30,098 nucleotides of DNA from Bacteroidota bacterium (GCA_023413645.1 JAEZPN010000006.1:1-30098), one strand, 5' to 3'; positions 22,468-29,849 are shown, counted from the first letter of the stretch. Made by a program: numbers and translations. Notes: generated from the sequence alone by a model not told the origin.

Positions 22468-22564
22468 TATCGTTGATGTTTCTATACGCTGCTACGTATC
22501 GCCCCCCCCCAGATGCACAACAATGCTGTTGCAGAGTGAATATTTAACCTAAAATTTATAGACT

Positions 22565-22903
22565 ATGGAGAATATTAAGCTTTGGTTGTCGTTCTGGTTC
22601 AAGTGTGTAACCACCGACTTTGCTAACTTTAAGGGTCGTGTAACTCGTCGTGACTTCTGGGTGTTCATGCTTACAACTTGTGTGTTTAGCTATGTCTCAT
22701 TCGGCATAGCTGCGATATGGGCTCTTGTGCCATTGGCAGCTATCGCAACTCGCCGCTTTAACGACACTGGCCGCAGCCCATTGCACCACCTCTTGCTCCT
22801 CGTTCCAGGTCTTGGCGCTTGGGTATGGTTGTACCTCGTAGGTGTTGAGGAGGGCGTTGACGGTGCTAATGAGCATGGTGAGAAGCCCGAATCATACTGC
22901 TAG
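22565..22903 (+). CDS. DUF805-family membrane protein
   Basis: A 112-residue protein with the DUF805 signature: an amphipathic start (LWLSFWFKCVTTDFANFKGRVTRRDFWVFML, matching the family's F.GR..R..FW), a hydrophobic segment (~36-60), then the motif ATRRFNDTGRSPLHHLLLLVPGLG, matching RR.hD.grS, and a last membrane segment (~78-96). DUF805 proteins are small inner-membrane proteins of unknown function; some sit near phage or transport genes. The family usually has three or four helices, so this is a compact version. It has its own promoter and terminator. Confidence 0.85.
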   Translation: MENIKLWLSFWFKCVTTDFANFKGRVTRRDFWVFMLTTCVFSYVSFGIAAIWALVPLAAIATRRFNDTGRSPLHHLLLLVPGLGAWVWLYLVGVEEGVDGANEHGEKPESYC

Positions 22904-22937
22904 ACTTTGTTGACAACGAGGTATAATGAATAAAATA

Positions 22938-22969
22938 AAGGATGTCCAATGCGGGCATCCTTTTTTTTT
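22938..22969. terminator. Bidirectional terminator between DUF805 and GNAT genes
   Basis: AAGGATGTCC, AATG, CGGGCATCCTT followed by nine T on the plus strand; upstream A-rich bases give T-rich sequence for minus-strand transcripts from the acetyltransferase gene. Confidence 0.85.
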
Positions 22970-23005
22970 GTGGGTTTTATATCGGCGGTGTAGAAATGCA
23001 GTGTC

Positions 23006-23527
23006 CTAAAGAATGCACTGATACTCAAGCTGGTCGGTGTAGCCATCGTGGCGGCGGAGCCATGCCTTGCGGCGGCCACATAGCTCGAAGCCACACCCCT
23101 CGAAAAGAGCGATGCTTGCATCGTTGTCCGCAGCGACACTTGCCCATATCTGCTTGAGCATAAGGGTCTCGCGGGCATATCGCTTTATGGCCTCGATGGC
23201 GGCGTGAGCATAGCCCTTGCCGCGTGCCTCGGGGGCATAAATCAGGATGCCGATGCCGAAGCGGAGGTGCTGAGGGTCGAAATCCACGATGTCGAGGGTG
23301 CCAACGGCAATACCTTCTGCCTCGATGATAAGGCGCATATGCTTTGTGGCGTAGAGGTCGTAGCTCTGCTCCTCGACAAACTGCGCGAGGCGCTGGAGGG
23401 ATAGGGGTGAGGTGGTGCCACCAACACGCCATACCTCGGGGTCGTTTTCCCAGAGGTACATGAGCTCTATGTCGCTGGGCTCCAAGGCACGGAGACGACA
23501 AGAGGGTAGTGTGGTAGCGATAACCAT
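23006..23527 (-). CDS. GNAT-family N-acetyltransferase
   Basis: A 173-residue acetyltransferase of the RimJ/RimL/SpeG-like GNAT type. The start CRLRALEPSDIELMYLWENDPEVW is typical of this subgroup, in which ENDP / R-rich N-terminal helices precede the core. The acetyl-CoA loop is in FGIGILIYAPEARGKGYAHAAIEAI (~90-114; R-G-K-G at the pyrophosphate site). The later part VAADNDASIALFEGCGFELCGRRKAW (~130-155) is the usual N...S...yek.GF motif. The substrate could be a polyamine, an amino acid, an antibiotic or a protein N-terminus. Its ATG is one base beyond the stop codon of the ROK gene, so the two are translationally coupled. Confidence 0.9.
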   Translation of the reverse strand: MVIATTLPSCRLRALEPSDIELMYLWENDPEVWRVGGTTSPLSLQRLAQFVEEQSYDLYATKHMRLIIEAEGIAVGTLDIVDFDPQHLRFGIGILIYAPEARGKGYAHAAIEAIKRYARETLMLKQIWASVAADNDASIALFEGCGFELCGRRKAWLRRHDGYTDQLEYQCIL

Positions 23528-23528
23528 A

Positions 23529-24758
23529 TTACAAGCCGATGACCTTGTTGCGGATGAGCATAGCTACACCCCACGCATTAGCGCCGTCGCTCATCTTCGA
23601 CACGCGGAACTTAGTGTCTTTATATACAAGGTTTAGCGAGTACTTATTTGTAGCCGACTTTAGTGGCAACATCAGGTATTCGCCTGCCATGGCGAGGTTG
23701 CCACCCACGATAACGGTCTCGGGGTTGAAGGTGTTGATGAGGAAGGCCACAGCCTTGCCCACCTTCTCGCCTGCCTCCTCGATAAGTTCGATGGCGAGGT
23801 TGTCGTCGTTGCGTGCCGCAGCGATGATGTCGTTGATATGTATGCTCTCACCGCGGTCGTACATCTCGCGGAGGTGGGTGTTCACGCCACGCTCTATAAG
23901 CGCTACAATCTTATTCTCGAGGGCGATACCCGAAACCTCGGTCTCGAGGCAGCCCTTCTTGCCACAGGCGCAGATAATCTCGTTGTCGAAGAAGGGGATG
24001 TGGCCGAACTCGCCCGCAAAGCCATTCTTGCCGTAGTAGAGCTTGCCGTCGATGACGATGCCGATGGCCACGCCACGACCCATGTGTAGGTAGATGACGT
24101 TGCTCTCGTTCTTGGCCTTGCCCGTTGTGTACTCGGCATAGCAGCGTGCGCGAGTGTCGTTTTCGAGCATCACGCGTATGCCTATGCGCGCAGAGATAAT
24201 ATCGGTGAGCGACTCCTCGCTCGAGGTGAAGTACTTGTATGAGCGGCCCGTCTCGGGGTTCACGCGGCCCACGATAGAGACACCCACGCCGAGAATCTTC
24301 TCCCTGTCAACGCCCGATGTGGCGATGAAGTTTTCGATATTCTGGCAGATGCGCTCCAAGCACTGGGGGCGATCAACAAGCTCGAAGCTGTTGTCCGTAT
24401 GCTCGAGGATGATGTTATTCTGCAAATCGGTGATGACATAGACCATGTGGTCGCGTGCCACGTTGATACCTGCGAAGTAGATAGCTGAGTTGGCCAGACC
24501 AAAGACGTTGGGGCGGCGGCCACCTGGGGTCTCCACCTTGCCGAGGTCGTTGACGATGCTGTCATCGACAAGCTCCTGCACGAGCTTTGTCATCGTGGGT
24601 ACACTTATATGTAACTCGCGCGTGAGCTCCGAGAGTGTCGACTCGCCATTAATAGCCATGTAGGCGATGATATTTCGCTTTATGATGTTGTTTTTATGGT
24701 TGATACCCTTGAGGTTTGCCTCGGCATCCAAATTGAAATACTTCGCTAATGAGGTCAT
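23529..24758 (-). CDS. ROK-family transcriptional regulator / sugar kinase
   Basis: A 409-residue ROK protein of the NagC/XylR/Mlc type. An N-terminal winged helix (~28-85, INGESTLSELTRELHISVPTMTKLVQELVDDSIV and the EGGRRP-like wing PGGRRPNVFGL) precedes the actin-like ATPase fold. The fold contains DTRARCYAE, the glycine run GRGVAIGIVIDGKLYYGKNGFAGEFGHI, and the zinc-site motif CACGKKGCLE (~260-270). Residues for sugar binding are present, so it may be a sugar-responsive repressor, perhaps for N-acetylglucosamine or a related sugar, with or without kinase activity. The target is not evident because no sugar gene is adjacent. A -7 box TATCTTTG (24790-24797) precedes it. Confidence 0.92.
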   Translation of the reverse strand: MTSLAKYFNLDAEANLKGINHKNNIIKRNIIAYMAINGESTLSELTRELHISVPTMTKLVQELVDDSIVNDLGKVETPGGRRPNVFGLANSAIYFAGINVARDHMVYVITDLQNNIILEHTDNSFELVDRPQCLERICQNIENFIATSGVDREKILGVGVSIVGRVNPETGRSYKYFTSSEESLTDIISARIGIRVMLENDTRARCYAEYTTGKAKNESNVIYLHMGRGVAIGIVIDGKLYYGKNGFAGEFGHIPFFDNEIICACGKKGCLETEVSGIALENKIVALIERGVNTHLREMYDRGESIHINDIIAAARNDDNLAIELIEEAGEKVGKAVAFLINTFNPETVIVGGNLAMAGEYLMLPLKSATNKYSLNLVYKDTKFRVSKMSDGANAWGVAMLIRNKVIGL

Positions 24759-24789
24759 GTCAGTATTGTAGATTATTCGTTTCGTAACA

Positions 24790-24797
24790 CAAAGATA
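24790..24797 (-). promoter_or_regulatory. -7 box of the ROK-GNAT operon
   Basis: On the minus strand TATCTTTG matches TAnnTTTG, about 32 nt before the start codon. A -33 TTG is not clear. Confidence 0.5.
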
Positions 24798-24920
24798 ATA
24801 AAATTTTTTTGAAATTATCTATAAAAAATTAAAAAATTCTGTTTGGATGGGTGATTTTTTATCATCCTTCAGTGTGTATACACCCTCGCTGGCTACACAC
24901 TCTCAACGCGGGTTGTCTCT

Positions 24921-24961
24921 TGTCGGCTTCGAGGAGATTCTTCGTTACACTCAGAATGACA
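24921..24961. repeat. Partial second copy of the MITE-like repeat
   Basis: TGTCGGCTTCGAGGAGATTC...ACTCAGAATGACA matches 9066-9107 with few changes. Degenerate pieces continue to about 25010 (ACAACGAAGTGAAGAGACT). The left half is scrambled, so the copy looks decayed. The whole gap 24759-25313 (about 555 bp) contains no gene: it holds the ROK promoter, this repeat, and the regulatory element of the next operon. Confidence 0.6.
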
Positions 24962-25048
24962 GGCGAAGCGACGTGGGGATCTACTCTTATACAACGAAGT
25001 GAAGAGACTGTTGGCTATTTGTTTATTGATGGCCAATGCTCTAATTGG

Positions 25049-25206
25049 CTGAAAATCAGTGTTAAATTAAATTATATTTTTATACAGCTGTAACGTGCTG
25101 AAAATCAGAGATATGAAAAACTTGTAAATTGTGCGATTGTAAAGTGTTGAAAATCAGTGGTGTTTTAGGGCGGGCGCGGAAAAATTCGAGCCGCAAAAAT
25201 TTGGTT
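25049..25206 (+). promoter_or_regulatory. Shared upstream element, copy B, with 49-bp phased motifs
   Basis: The part 25087-25206 aligns without gaps to 21638-21519. YTGAAAATCAG occurs at 25049-25059, 25098-25108 and 25147-25157, exactly 49 bp apart; the second and third are preceded by TGTAA-N4. The core CTGA..TCAG is itself palindromic, as expected of an operator. The element ends at the -33 box of the 25314 promoter. Confidence 0.7.
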
Positions 25207-25231
25207 GTGCCGCTATGTAGTAGTAATTTTG
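25200..25231 (+). promoter_or_regulatory. Promoter of the second TPR-HTH operon
   Basis: TTTG (25200-25203), 20 nt spacing, TAATTTTG (25224-25231): a full consensus, giving a leader of about 75 nt. Confidence 0.75.
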
Positions 25232-25313
25232 CAGTAGCAAAAACGGGTCACGAAGGTTGTGATGCGATTTGGTAGTATGATTATTTTTTTCTATTTTTGT
25301 AAACTGTAAACTT

Positions 25314-26996
25314 ATGAGTAGTGGCGTGAAACACTTTACTGCGAAATATCTGATGTTGGCACTCTGCATGGTGCTTATGGCAGCATGTTCGAGTCGTGAT
25401 GCCCTAAAGAGCATAGAGTGCGCAGAGCAGCTCTTGTCCGAGAACCCCGAGGAGGCGTTGCGCACAATCGAGGGCGTGGATGCTGAGGCGTTGCGCACAG
25501 AGGAGGACAGGGCGCGCTATGCTCTTATATACAGCGAGGCGTGCTACTACAGCTACATAGATGTCGATGTGGATACGTTGACGCAGGGCATGATGCGCTA
25601 CTACTTGGAGAGTGGCAACCACCCCGAACGTGCACGTGCCATGTTCCAGCATGCGCTGGTGGCGTACAACGGTGGCGAGCTTGCCGAGGCTATGGTGGCG
25701 CTTGTGGAGGCAGAGAAGTCGTTGCAGAAGCACACTAACCGAAAGCTTGAGGGCTCGGTGCAGAGGCTTAAGGGCGACATCTACAGCGAGGGTTGTCTCT
25801 ACGTTAATGCCCTTGATGCCTACACCGCGGCGCGTGATATATTCGCGGAGCTGGGTCTCGAGGAACATGTTCAGTTCTTGGACTACGATATGGGTGGCAC
25901 GCTCATACAGCTACGCAGGTTTGAGGAGGCAAAGGTGACGCTCGAGGGGGTAATGGCATATGCCGAGGCAGTGGAGAACGATAGCTTCGTATGTGCCGTG
26001 GCGCACGAGTTGCTCGACCTCGCTATATACCTTGAGGACTACGATATGTGCCGTAGGTATGTGGAACTCTTTGAGAATGAGGGTGTATTGCTCTATGGCG
26101 AGCCCCACTTTATGTGTGCTAAGGCTATGCTCATGGCGCACGAGGGTAAGTTAGAGGAGGCACTTATGCTGGTTAAGGAGGCTGAGGGCATGGAGGATGA
26201 CCTTGAGTGGGCAGATGTGGAGTATGCGCGCTACATCATACACCGCAACGTCGGGGATGCTGAGGGTGCACTATATTGGCAGGAGGTGAGCGAGAATGCT
26301 CAGGACCAGTTGCTTATAAACGTCTTGGAGCAGCCCGTGTTGAATGTGCAGGTCGATAAACTACGTGCCGACCTCGAAGCGGAGTTGCGCGAGAGGGAGC
26401 TTATGCGACAGCGCAACATTACGATATATGTGGCTGTGGGTGTGGCAGTGGTGCTGGTAATCGTGGCGCTATGTCTATACGCCCGCTACCGCATACGCCG
26501 CAAGGATAGCGAGATTGCGAACTATGTGGAGACGATAGAGAGCCTACGCATGGACATCGAGCGCATACCTCGCGACATGGCATCGTCGATTACGTCGCTC
26601 TACCGCGACCGCTTCAGCGAGCTAAATGAACTCTGCGACATATACTACGACCATAGTGGCTCGTCGCGCCATAAGAGCTTGGTATTCAACAAGGTATTGG
26701 AGACTATCGAGGCTATTAAGGGCGATTCATCGCGCATAGATGAGCTGGGTGCTATGGTGGACAACTACCGTGAGAATGCCTTGCAGAGGCTTAAGAGCAC
26801 TCTGCCACGCATCAGCGAGCGCGACTACCGCGTGGCGTTATACTCGTTTGCGGGCTTCTCTAACCGCGCGATTTCGTTGTTCATAGATAGCGACCCTGTG
26901 GCGGTGTCAAAGATAAAGTATAATATTAAGAGTAAACTTAAGAGTGTGGATGCAACTGATTGTGAGCAGCTTATTGCGCTACTCTCGGATAAATAG
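25314..26996 (+). CDS. Membrane-anchored lipoprotein-type TPR regulator with HTH
   Basis: A 560-residue regulator of the same design as that at 14937. The N-terminus is an SPII signal (LMLALCMVLMAAC, Cys25), unusual for a regulator but common in this group. A helical TPR region (~30-330; repeats such as AMFQHALVAYNGGELAEAMVALVEAEKSL and LYVNALDAYTAARDIF) follows. A transmembrane helix lies at ~367-388 and a coiled-coil linker at ~392-440. The last 62 residues (499-560) are HTH-like: ISERDYRVALYSFAGFSNRAISLFI, then PVAVSKIKYNIKSKLKS. TPRs are expected in the periplasm and the HTH in the cytoplasm. Two small lipoprotein genes follow directly (the next ATG is 5 bp away). It likely controls its own operon and the BACON operon through the shared element. 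Confidence 0.85.
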   Translation: MSSGVKHFTAKYLMLALCMVLMAACSSRDALKSIECAEQLLSENPEEALRTIEGVDAEALRTEEDRARYALIYSEACYYSYIDVDVDTLTQGMMRYYLESGNHPERARAMFQHALVAYNGGELAEAMVALVEAEKSLQKHTNRKLEGSVQRLKGDIYSEGCLYVNALDAYTAARDIFAELGLEEHVQFLDYDMGGTLIQLRRFEEAKVTLEGVMAYAEAVENDSFVCAVAHELLDLAIYLEDYDMCRRYVELFENEGVLLYGEPHFMCAKAMLMAHEGKLEEALMLVKEAEGMEDDLEWADVEYARYIIHRNVGDAEGALYWQEVSENAQDQLLINVLEQPVLNVQVDKLRADLEAELRERELMRQRNITIYVAVGVAVVLVIVALCLYARYRIRRKDSEIANYVETIESLRMDIERIPRDMASSITSLYRDRFSELNELCDIYYDHSGSSRHKSLVFNKVLETIEAIKGDSSRIDELGAMVDNYRENALQRLKSTLPRISERDYRVALYSFAGFSNRAISLFIDSDPVAVSKIKYNIKSKLKSVDATDCEQLIALLSDK

Positions 26997-27001
26997 TGGA
27001 T

Positions 27002-27409
27002 ATGAGTGTGAAGAGATATATCATATGTAGCGTTGCGGCGTTGGCGCTTGTGGGGTGTTCGGTGGATTATAGTAATATAGAAGAGCCCAGTATTCCCGAG
27101 CCTGGAGATGGCGAAACCGAGGTGCCACCAAGACCTACGGTGCCGCTAAAGAAGCGACCTATAGTGCCTCCTTCGAAGTTGCCACGCCCACGTTTTGCCG
27201 AGGTGTTGCAGAGCGATGAGGGTGGATTTGTTGTAAAGTTGCATCCAGAGGCGGCTGTCGCTACGGTGACTATCACAGAGTGTGATGGTATGGTGACGAC
27301 CTACATTGTTGATAATGAGGTGCTTGAGTTGAATGATGTCTCGGAGTATGCCTTCGATATCGCTGTTGAGGTGGACGGCGTAGTGGAGGTCTATACCATA
27401 ATGGAGTAA
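27002..27409 (+). CDS. Small lipoprotein with basic proline motif, 1
   Basis: A 135-residue lipoprotein from the ATG at 27002 (a GTG at 26996 overlaps the regulator's stop and is less likely). Signal MSVKRYIICSVAALALVGC (Cys19), then a Pro/Glu spacer, the motif PTVPLKKRPIVP-P-SKLPRPR (~44-63), then a beta domain (~65-134; GGFVVKLHPEAAVATVTITECDG, YIVDNEVLELN, YAFDIAVEVDG). The beta part has a weak resemblance to DUF3244 modules. It is sister to the next gene, with which it shares the basic proline motif. Placed immediately behind a membrane-anchored regulator, it may be a surface or periplasmic ligand or cofactor of that regulator; this is inference. Confidence 0.7.
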   Translation: MSVKRYIICSVAALALVGCSVDYSNIEEPSIPEPGDGETEVPPRPTVPLKKRPIVPPSKLPRPRFAEVLQSDEGGFVVKLHPEAAVATVTITECDGMVTTYIVDNEVLELNDVSEYAFDIAVEVDGVVEVYTIME

Positions 27410-27412
27410 GCT

Positions 27413-27673
27413 ATGACAAAGATATTTAGATATGCGCTATATGGCGCTGTGGCAGTTGCGGCACTTGTGTTGGTGGGATGCGAGGCGATGGAACCATCGT
27501 GGGATATACCCCCTACGCAAGTTAAACCTACTGTGCCGCTAAAAAAGCGACCCATAGTTCCCACGTCGAAGTTGCCACGTCCCCGTGTGGCTGAGGAGGA
27601 GTTTGCTGCTATGGAGGCTGAGGCCTATGAGGCTGTGGAATGGGAGTACGCAGAGTATAGCGAGGAGTGGTAG
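27413..27673 (+). CDS. Small lipoprotein with basic proline motif, 2
   Basis: An 86-residue lipoprotein starting 4 bp after the previous gene. Signal MTKIFRYALYGAVAVAALVLVGC (Cys23), a short spacer, then PTVPLKKRPIVP-T-SKLPRPR (~39-58), nearly identical to the sister protein also at DNA level. Unlike the sister, it has no beta domain: the end is a Glu/Ala/Tyr/Trp-rich acidic tail (VAEEEFAAMEAEAYEAVEWE). It looks like a tandem duplicate that lost or replaced its C-terminal domain. Function unknown. Confidence 0.7.
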   Translation: MTKIFRYALYGAVAVAALVLVGCEAMEPSWDIPPTQVKPTVPLKKRPIVPTSKLPRPRVAEEEFAAMEAEAYEAVEWEYAEYSEEW

Positions 27674-27704
27674 GCTCGTGACAGGTACTCGTAATCAATA
27701 AATT

Positions 27705-27728
27705 AGGGCAACCCTTGTGGGCTGCCCT
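27705..27728 (+). terminator. Terminator of the TPR-HTH/lipoprotein operon
   Basis: AGGGCAACCC, TTGT loop, GGGCTGCCCT (one mismatch), followed by ATATTTG. It lies 32 bp after the last stop codon. Confidence 0.7.
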
Positions 27729-27750
27729 ATATTTGTATCAGAAGCTGTAT

Positions 27751-27852
27751 AATAAGAAATAGTTTTAGGCGCGCGAAACTCGAAAAAGCGGAGTTTACTC
27801 GCTCGTAAATGAGCATTTTGAGAGTGAGCAGCAACGACAAAATATTCTTATT
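27751..27852. repeat. Nested intergenic palindrome, copy 4
   Basis: The outer arms AATAAGAAATAGTTTT and AAAATATTCTTATT pair. The inside, AAAAAGCGGAGTTTACTCG..GTAAATGAGCATTTT, is the inner stem of copy 2 in reverse orientation, but with outer arms of a different sequence. It lies between the small-lipoprotein operon and the end of corA. Confidence 0.65.
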
Positions 27853-27861
27853 AGGCAACTT

Positions 27862-28815
27862 CTACAGCCATTTCTTAAACTTGAAGTACCAGAACGTAAG
27901 ACCCGAGACGAGTAGCATCAGCGCTATCGCCCAGATATAGCCGTACTGCCAATTAAGCTCGGGCATAAACTTGAAGTTCATACCGTACATGCTCGCAACA
28001 AGCGTAGCAGGCATGAATACAACAGCAGCCACGGAGAAGATTTTTACTATCTCGTTCTGCTCGATGTTAATCAAACCAAGCGCCGCATCCTGGATATAGT
28101 CCAAACGCTGGAAGCTAAAGTCGGCGTGACTGATGAGCGAGTTGACGTCCTTAATCATCAGCTGCAAGCGTGGATATATATCGTTGGGGAAGCGCTCAGA
28201 ACGCAAGATTGAGGAGATAACGCGCTGGCGGTCAAAGATATTCTCGCGCAACAACATGGTGTTCTCCTGAAGGGCGTTGATGCGGTACAACACCTCCTTG
28301 TCAATCTTCGAACCACTGCTTATGTCCTTGCTGATGTTGGCAACCTGCTTGCCCACCATCTCCACAAGGTCGGCATCGTAGTCGATGCGCACCTCCAAAA
28401 GTGAGATGAGGATATGGTAGCCCGTAGAGTAGCTGCGGTAGTTCATTTGCAGGCGCTTCTCGGCCTCGCGGAAGGTGCGGAACTCAGCCTGACGCATCGA
28501 AACAAGCACACCCTCGTTAGAGATGATGAACGACACGGGCTCCACGGTAAAGCTCTCGCCCTGAGGCACGAAGAAGTTAGAGTTCGAGATAATGGCGTTC
28601 TCGGTCTCCGAATATTTTGATGTAGACTCGATCTCCTCGACCTGCTGGCGCGTCTGGAGGCTTAGCTCCATGAAGTTCTCAACGGCCTTCTGCTCCTTAA
28701 TCGAGGGATCCAAGAGGTCAATCCAGAGGATGTCGTCGAAGCCGAGCTCGTCGAAGAGGTCGGTATCGGCGTTGCGGATAATCTTGTTGTATTGCTTAAG
28801 ATAGATGGTAATCAT
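27862..28815 (-). CDS. corA: CorA-family magnesium/divalent cation transporter
   Basis: CorA forms a homopentameric inner-membrane channel for Mg2+ (and Co2+/Ni2+). The ATG at 28815 gives 317 residues; a longer frame from a TTG at 28851 is rejected because an AAAGGAGGAG Shine-Dalgarno sits just before the 28815 start, unusually strong for this genome. The cytosolic funnel (~1-255) is followed by two transmembrane helices. The selectivity motif YGMNF is at ~277-281, after AAVVFMPATLVASM, and the second helix (YIWAIALMLLVSGLTFWYF) ends in the basic tail KFKKWL. It is downstream of mqnA with a 138-bp leader that contains an open frame and alternative hairpins. Confidence 0.93.
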   Translation of the reverse strand: MITIYLKQYNKIIRNADTDLFDELGFDDILWIDLLDPSIKEQKAVENFMELSLQTRQQVEEIESTSKYSETENAIISNSNFFVPQGESFTVEPVSFIISNEGVLVSMRQAEFRTFREAEKRLQMNYRSYSTGYHILISLLEVRIDYDADLVEMVGKQVANISKDISSGSKIDKEVLYRINALQENTMLLRENIFDRQRVISSILRSERFPNDIYPRLQLMIKDVNSLISHADFSFQRLDYIQDAALGLINIEQNEIVKIFSVAAVVFMPATLVASMYGMNFKFMPELNWQYGYIWAIALMLLVSGLTFWYFKFKKWL

Positions 28816-28953
28816 ATCTCCTCCTTTGCAAGTTTTATTCTGGTTATTCAACTCTGCCCGCAGATGGGGCCTTCACATGGGGCTCAATACATAAATGCCC
28901 CGCTTCACTCGGAGGGTAGAAGTCGCGCAGCAACATAGCGCCGTACGGCTTCT
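28816..28953 (-). promoter_or_regulatory. corA leader region
   Basis: A 138-nt stretch between mqnA and corA without a clear -33/-7 box. On the minus strand GGGGC (28897-28901) can pair either with GCCCC (28879-28883) or with GGCCCC (28866-28871), giving two exclusive hairpins, and AAAGGAGGAG precedes the corA start. Together with the small open frame inside, this resembles a Mg2+-responsive leader, but no known riboswitch class is recognised. Confidence 0.4.
28844..28936 (-). CDS. Possible 30-codon leader peptide before corA
   Basis: From the ATG at 28936 the frame encodes 30 residues starting MLLRDFYPPSEAGHL and ending in APSAGRVE, and stops 28 bp before the corA start. The PP pair next to acidic residues recalls Mg2+-sensing leader peptides of other bacteria (mgtL type), where low Mg2+ makes such sequences destabilise the ribosome. 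The frame is also open upstream into the end of mqnA (KKPYGA precedes the Met). No clear ribosome binding site. It may be a non-coding frame. Confidence 0.3.
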   Translation of the reverse strand: MLLRDFYPPSEAGHLCIEPHVKAPSAGRVE

Positions 28954-29724
28954 TTAGTAGGATCGCGGCTCTATGCGTATGCCCGAATCCCAGAACTTCT
29001 TTAAGGCACGGTGCTTCTCCTCGTCGAGGATGAAGTCTATGTTGCGCGTGAGGTACTCATAGGCCGTGATGCCGTTGTCCTTGCCCATGTAGGGCGACTC
29101 GGCGATAGCCTCCCACGTATGCTCAACACCAAACGTTAGGGCGCGCTGCAACTCGTCCGTAACCTCGTTGGGCACACCCTTGCGCGCTACCCACACTGCA
29201 AAGGCGAAGGGTAACTTCGTAGCCTCGCGCCACTCTATAGCGAGGTCATATATATAAGGAAAGCGACCCTCGTAGCCAAAGACCTTGTCGCCGATAAGCA
29301 GGAAGGCATCGCCCACCTCGGGACTCTCAACGCGTGCATAGTCCGCCATGTGCAACCATTCGGGTTCTATGTGCCACTTATGCTTCGCAAGGTAGCCGCA
29401 CAACTGTACCGAGGTACGCGAGTGGGCATCGAGCCATATGCGCTTAACCTCGTGGATGGGGTGGTGCGACATTACCGTAACGGTGCGCACAGCGCCTACA
29501 GCGCCTATGCAGTAGTCGGTGATGATGTTGGTATTCTGAAGTGTGGGAACGACTGCGGCGGGGAGTAGGGCGATGTCGGCCTTACCCTCGATATAGTTGC
29601 GTGCGCAGTCGGCAGGAGGGGCTAAAGTGAGCTCGGCACGTAGGTTATCTGCGTGCTTTAGTCCATAGACGAAGGGAATCGTATTGAGATACGACACTGC
29701 GGTTATTTTTGGAATGAAAACCAT
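28954..29724 (-). CDS. mqnA: Chorismate dehydratase of the futalosine menaquinone pathway
   Basis: MqnA converts chorismate to 3-[(1-carboxyvinyl)oxy]benzoate, the first step of the futalosine (Mqn) route to menaquinone. The 256-residue length is normal. Visible family marks are the start ITAVSYLNTIPFVYG, the block LTLAPPADCARNYIEGKADIALLPAAVV, the middle VRTVTVMSHHPIHEVKRIWLDAHSRTSVQL, and GDAFLLIGDKVFGY with the closing YLTRNIDFILDEEKHRALKKFW. It is the first gene before corA on the minus strand and has a consensus promoter facing away from rpmE2. Its presence says that this organism makes menaquinone by the Mqn rather than the classical Men path, unless both occur. Confidence 0.95.
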   Translation of the reverse strand: MVFIPKITAVSYLNTIPFVYGLKHADNLRAELTLAPPADCARNYIEGKADIALLPAAVVPTLQNTNIITDYCIGAVGAVRTVTVMSHHPIHEVKRIWLDAHSRTSVQLCGYLAKHKWHIEPEWLHMADYARVESPEVGDAFLLIGDKVFGYEGRFPYIYDLAIEWREATKLPFAFAVWVARKGVPNEVTDELQRALTFGVEHTWEAIAESPYMGKDNGITAYEYLTRNIDFILDEEKHRALKKFWDSGIRIEPRSY

Positions 29725-29790
29725 CGTCCATAGTTACTTACCCTTTGTTAGACACTCTTTGTGGCGCTCTTCGACACCACAATATCAGTG

Positions 29791-29821
29791 CAAAGATAGC
29801 AAAAAAAATATTGCCGGCAAA
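29791..29821 (-). promoter_or_regulatory. mqnA promoter
   Basis: On the minus strand TTTG (29818-29821), 19 nt spacing, TATCTTTG (29791-29798), leaving a leader of about 60 nt. It faces away from the rpmE2 promoter. Confidence 0.75.
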
Positions 29822-29849
29822 GAAAATAGAGAAAAAATGCTCGCAGATG

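Noticed and set aside
25049..25157. CRISPR-like array because of 49-bp regular spacing
   Set aside because: Only an 11-bp core repeats, three times, with partly conserved spacers and a promoter at the end; no cas genes. It fits operator sites better.
28816..28851. N-terminal extension of CorA from a TTG
   Set aside because: The extension overlaps the strong Shine-Dalgarno of the ATG at 28815 and has no family similarity.
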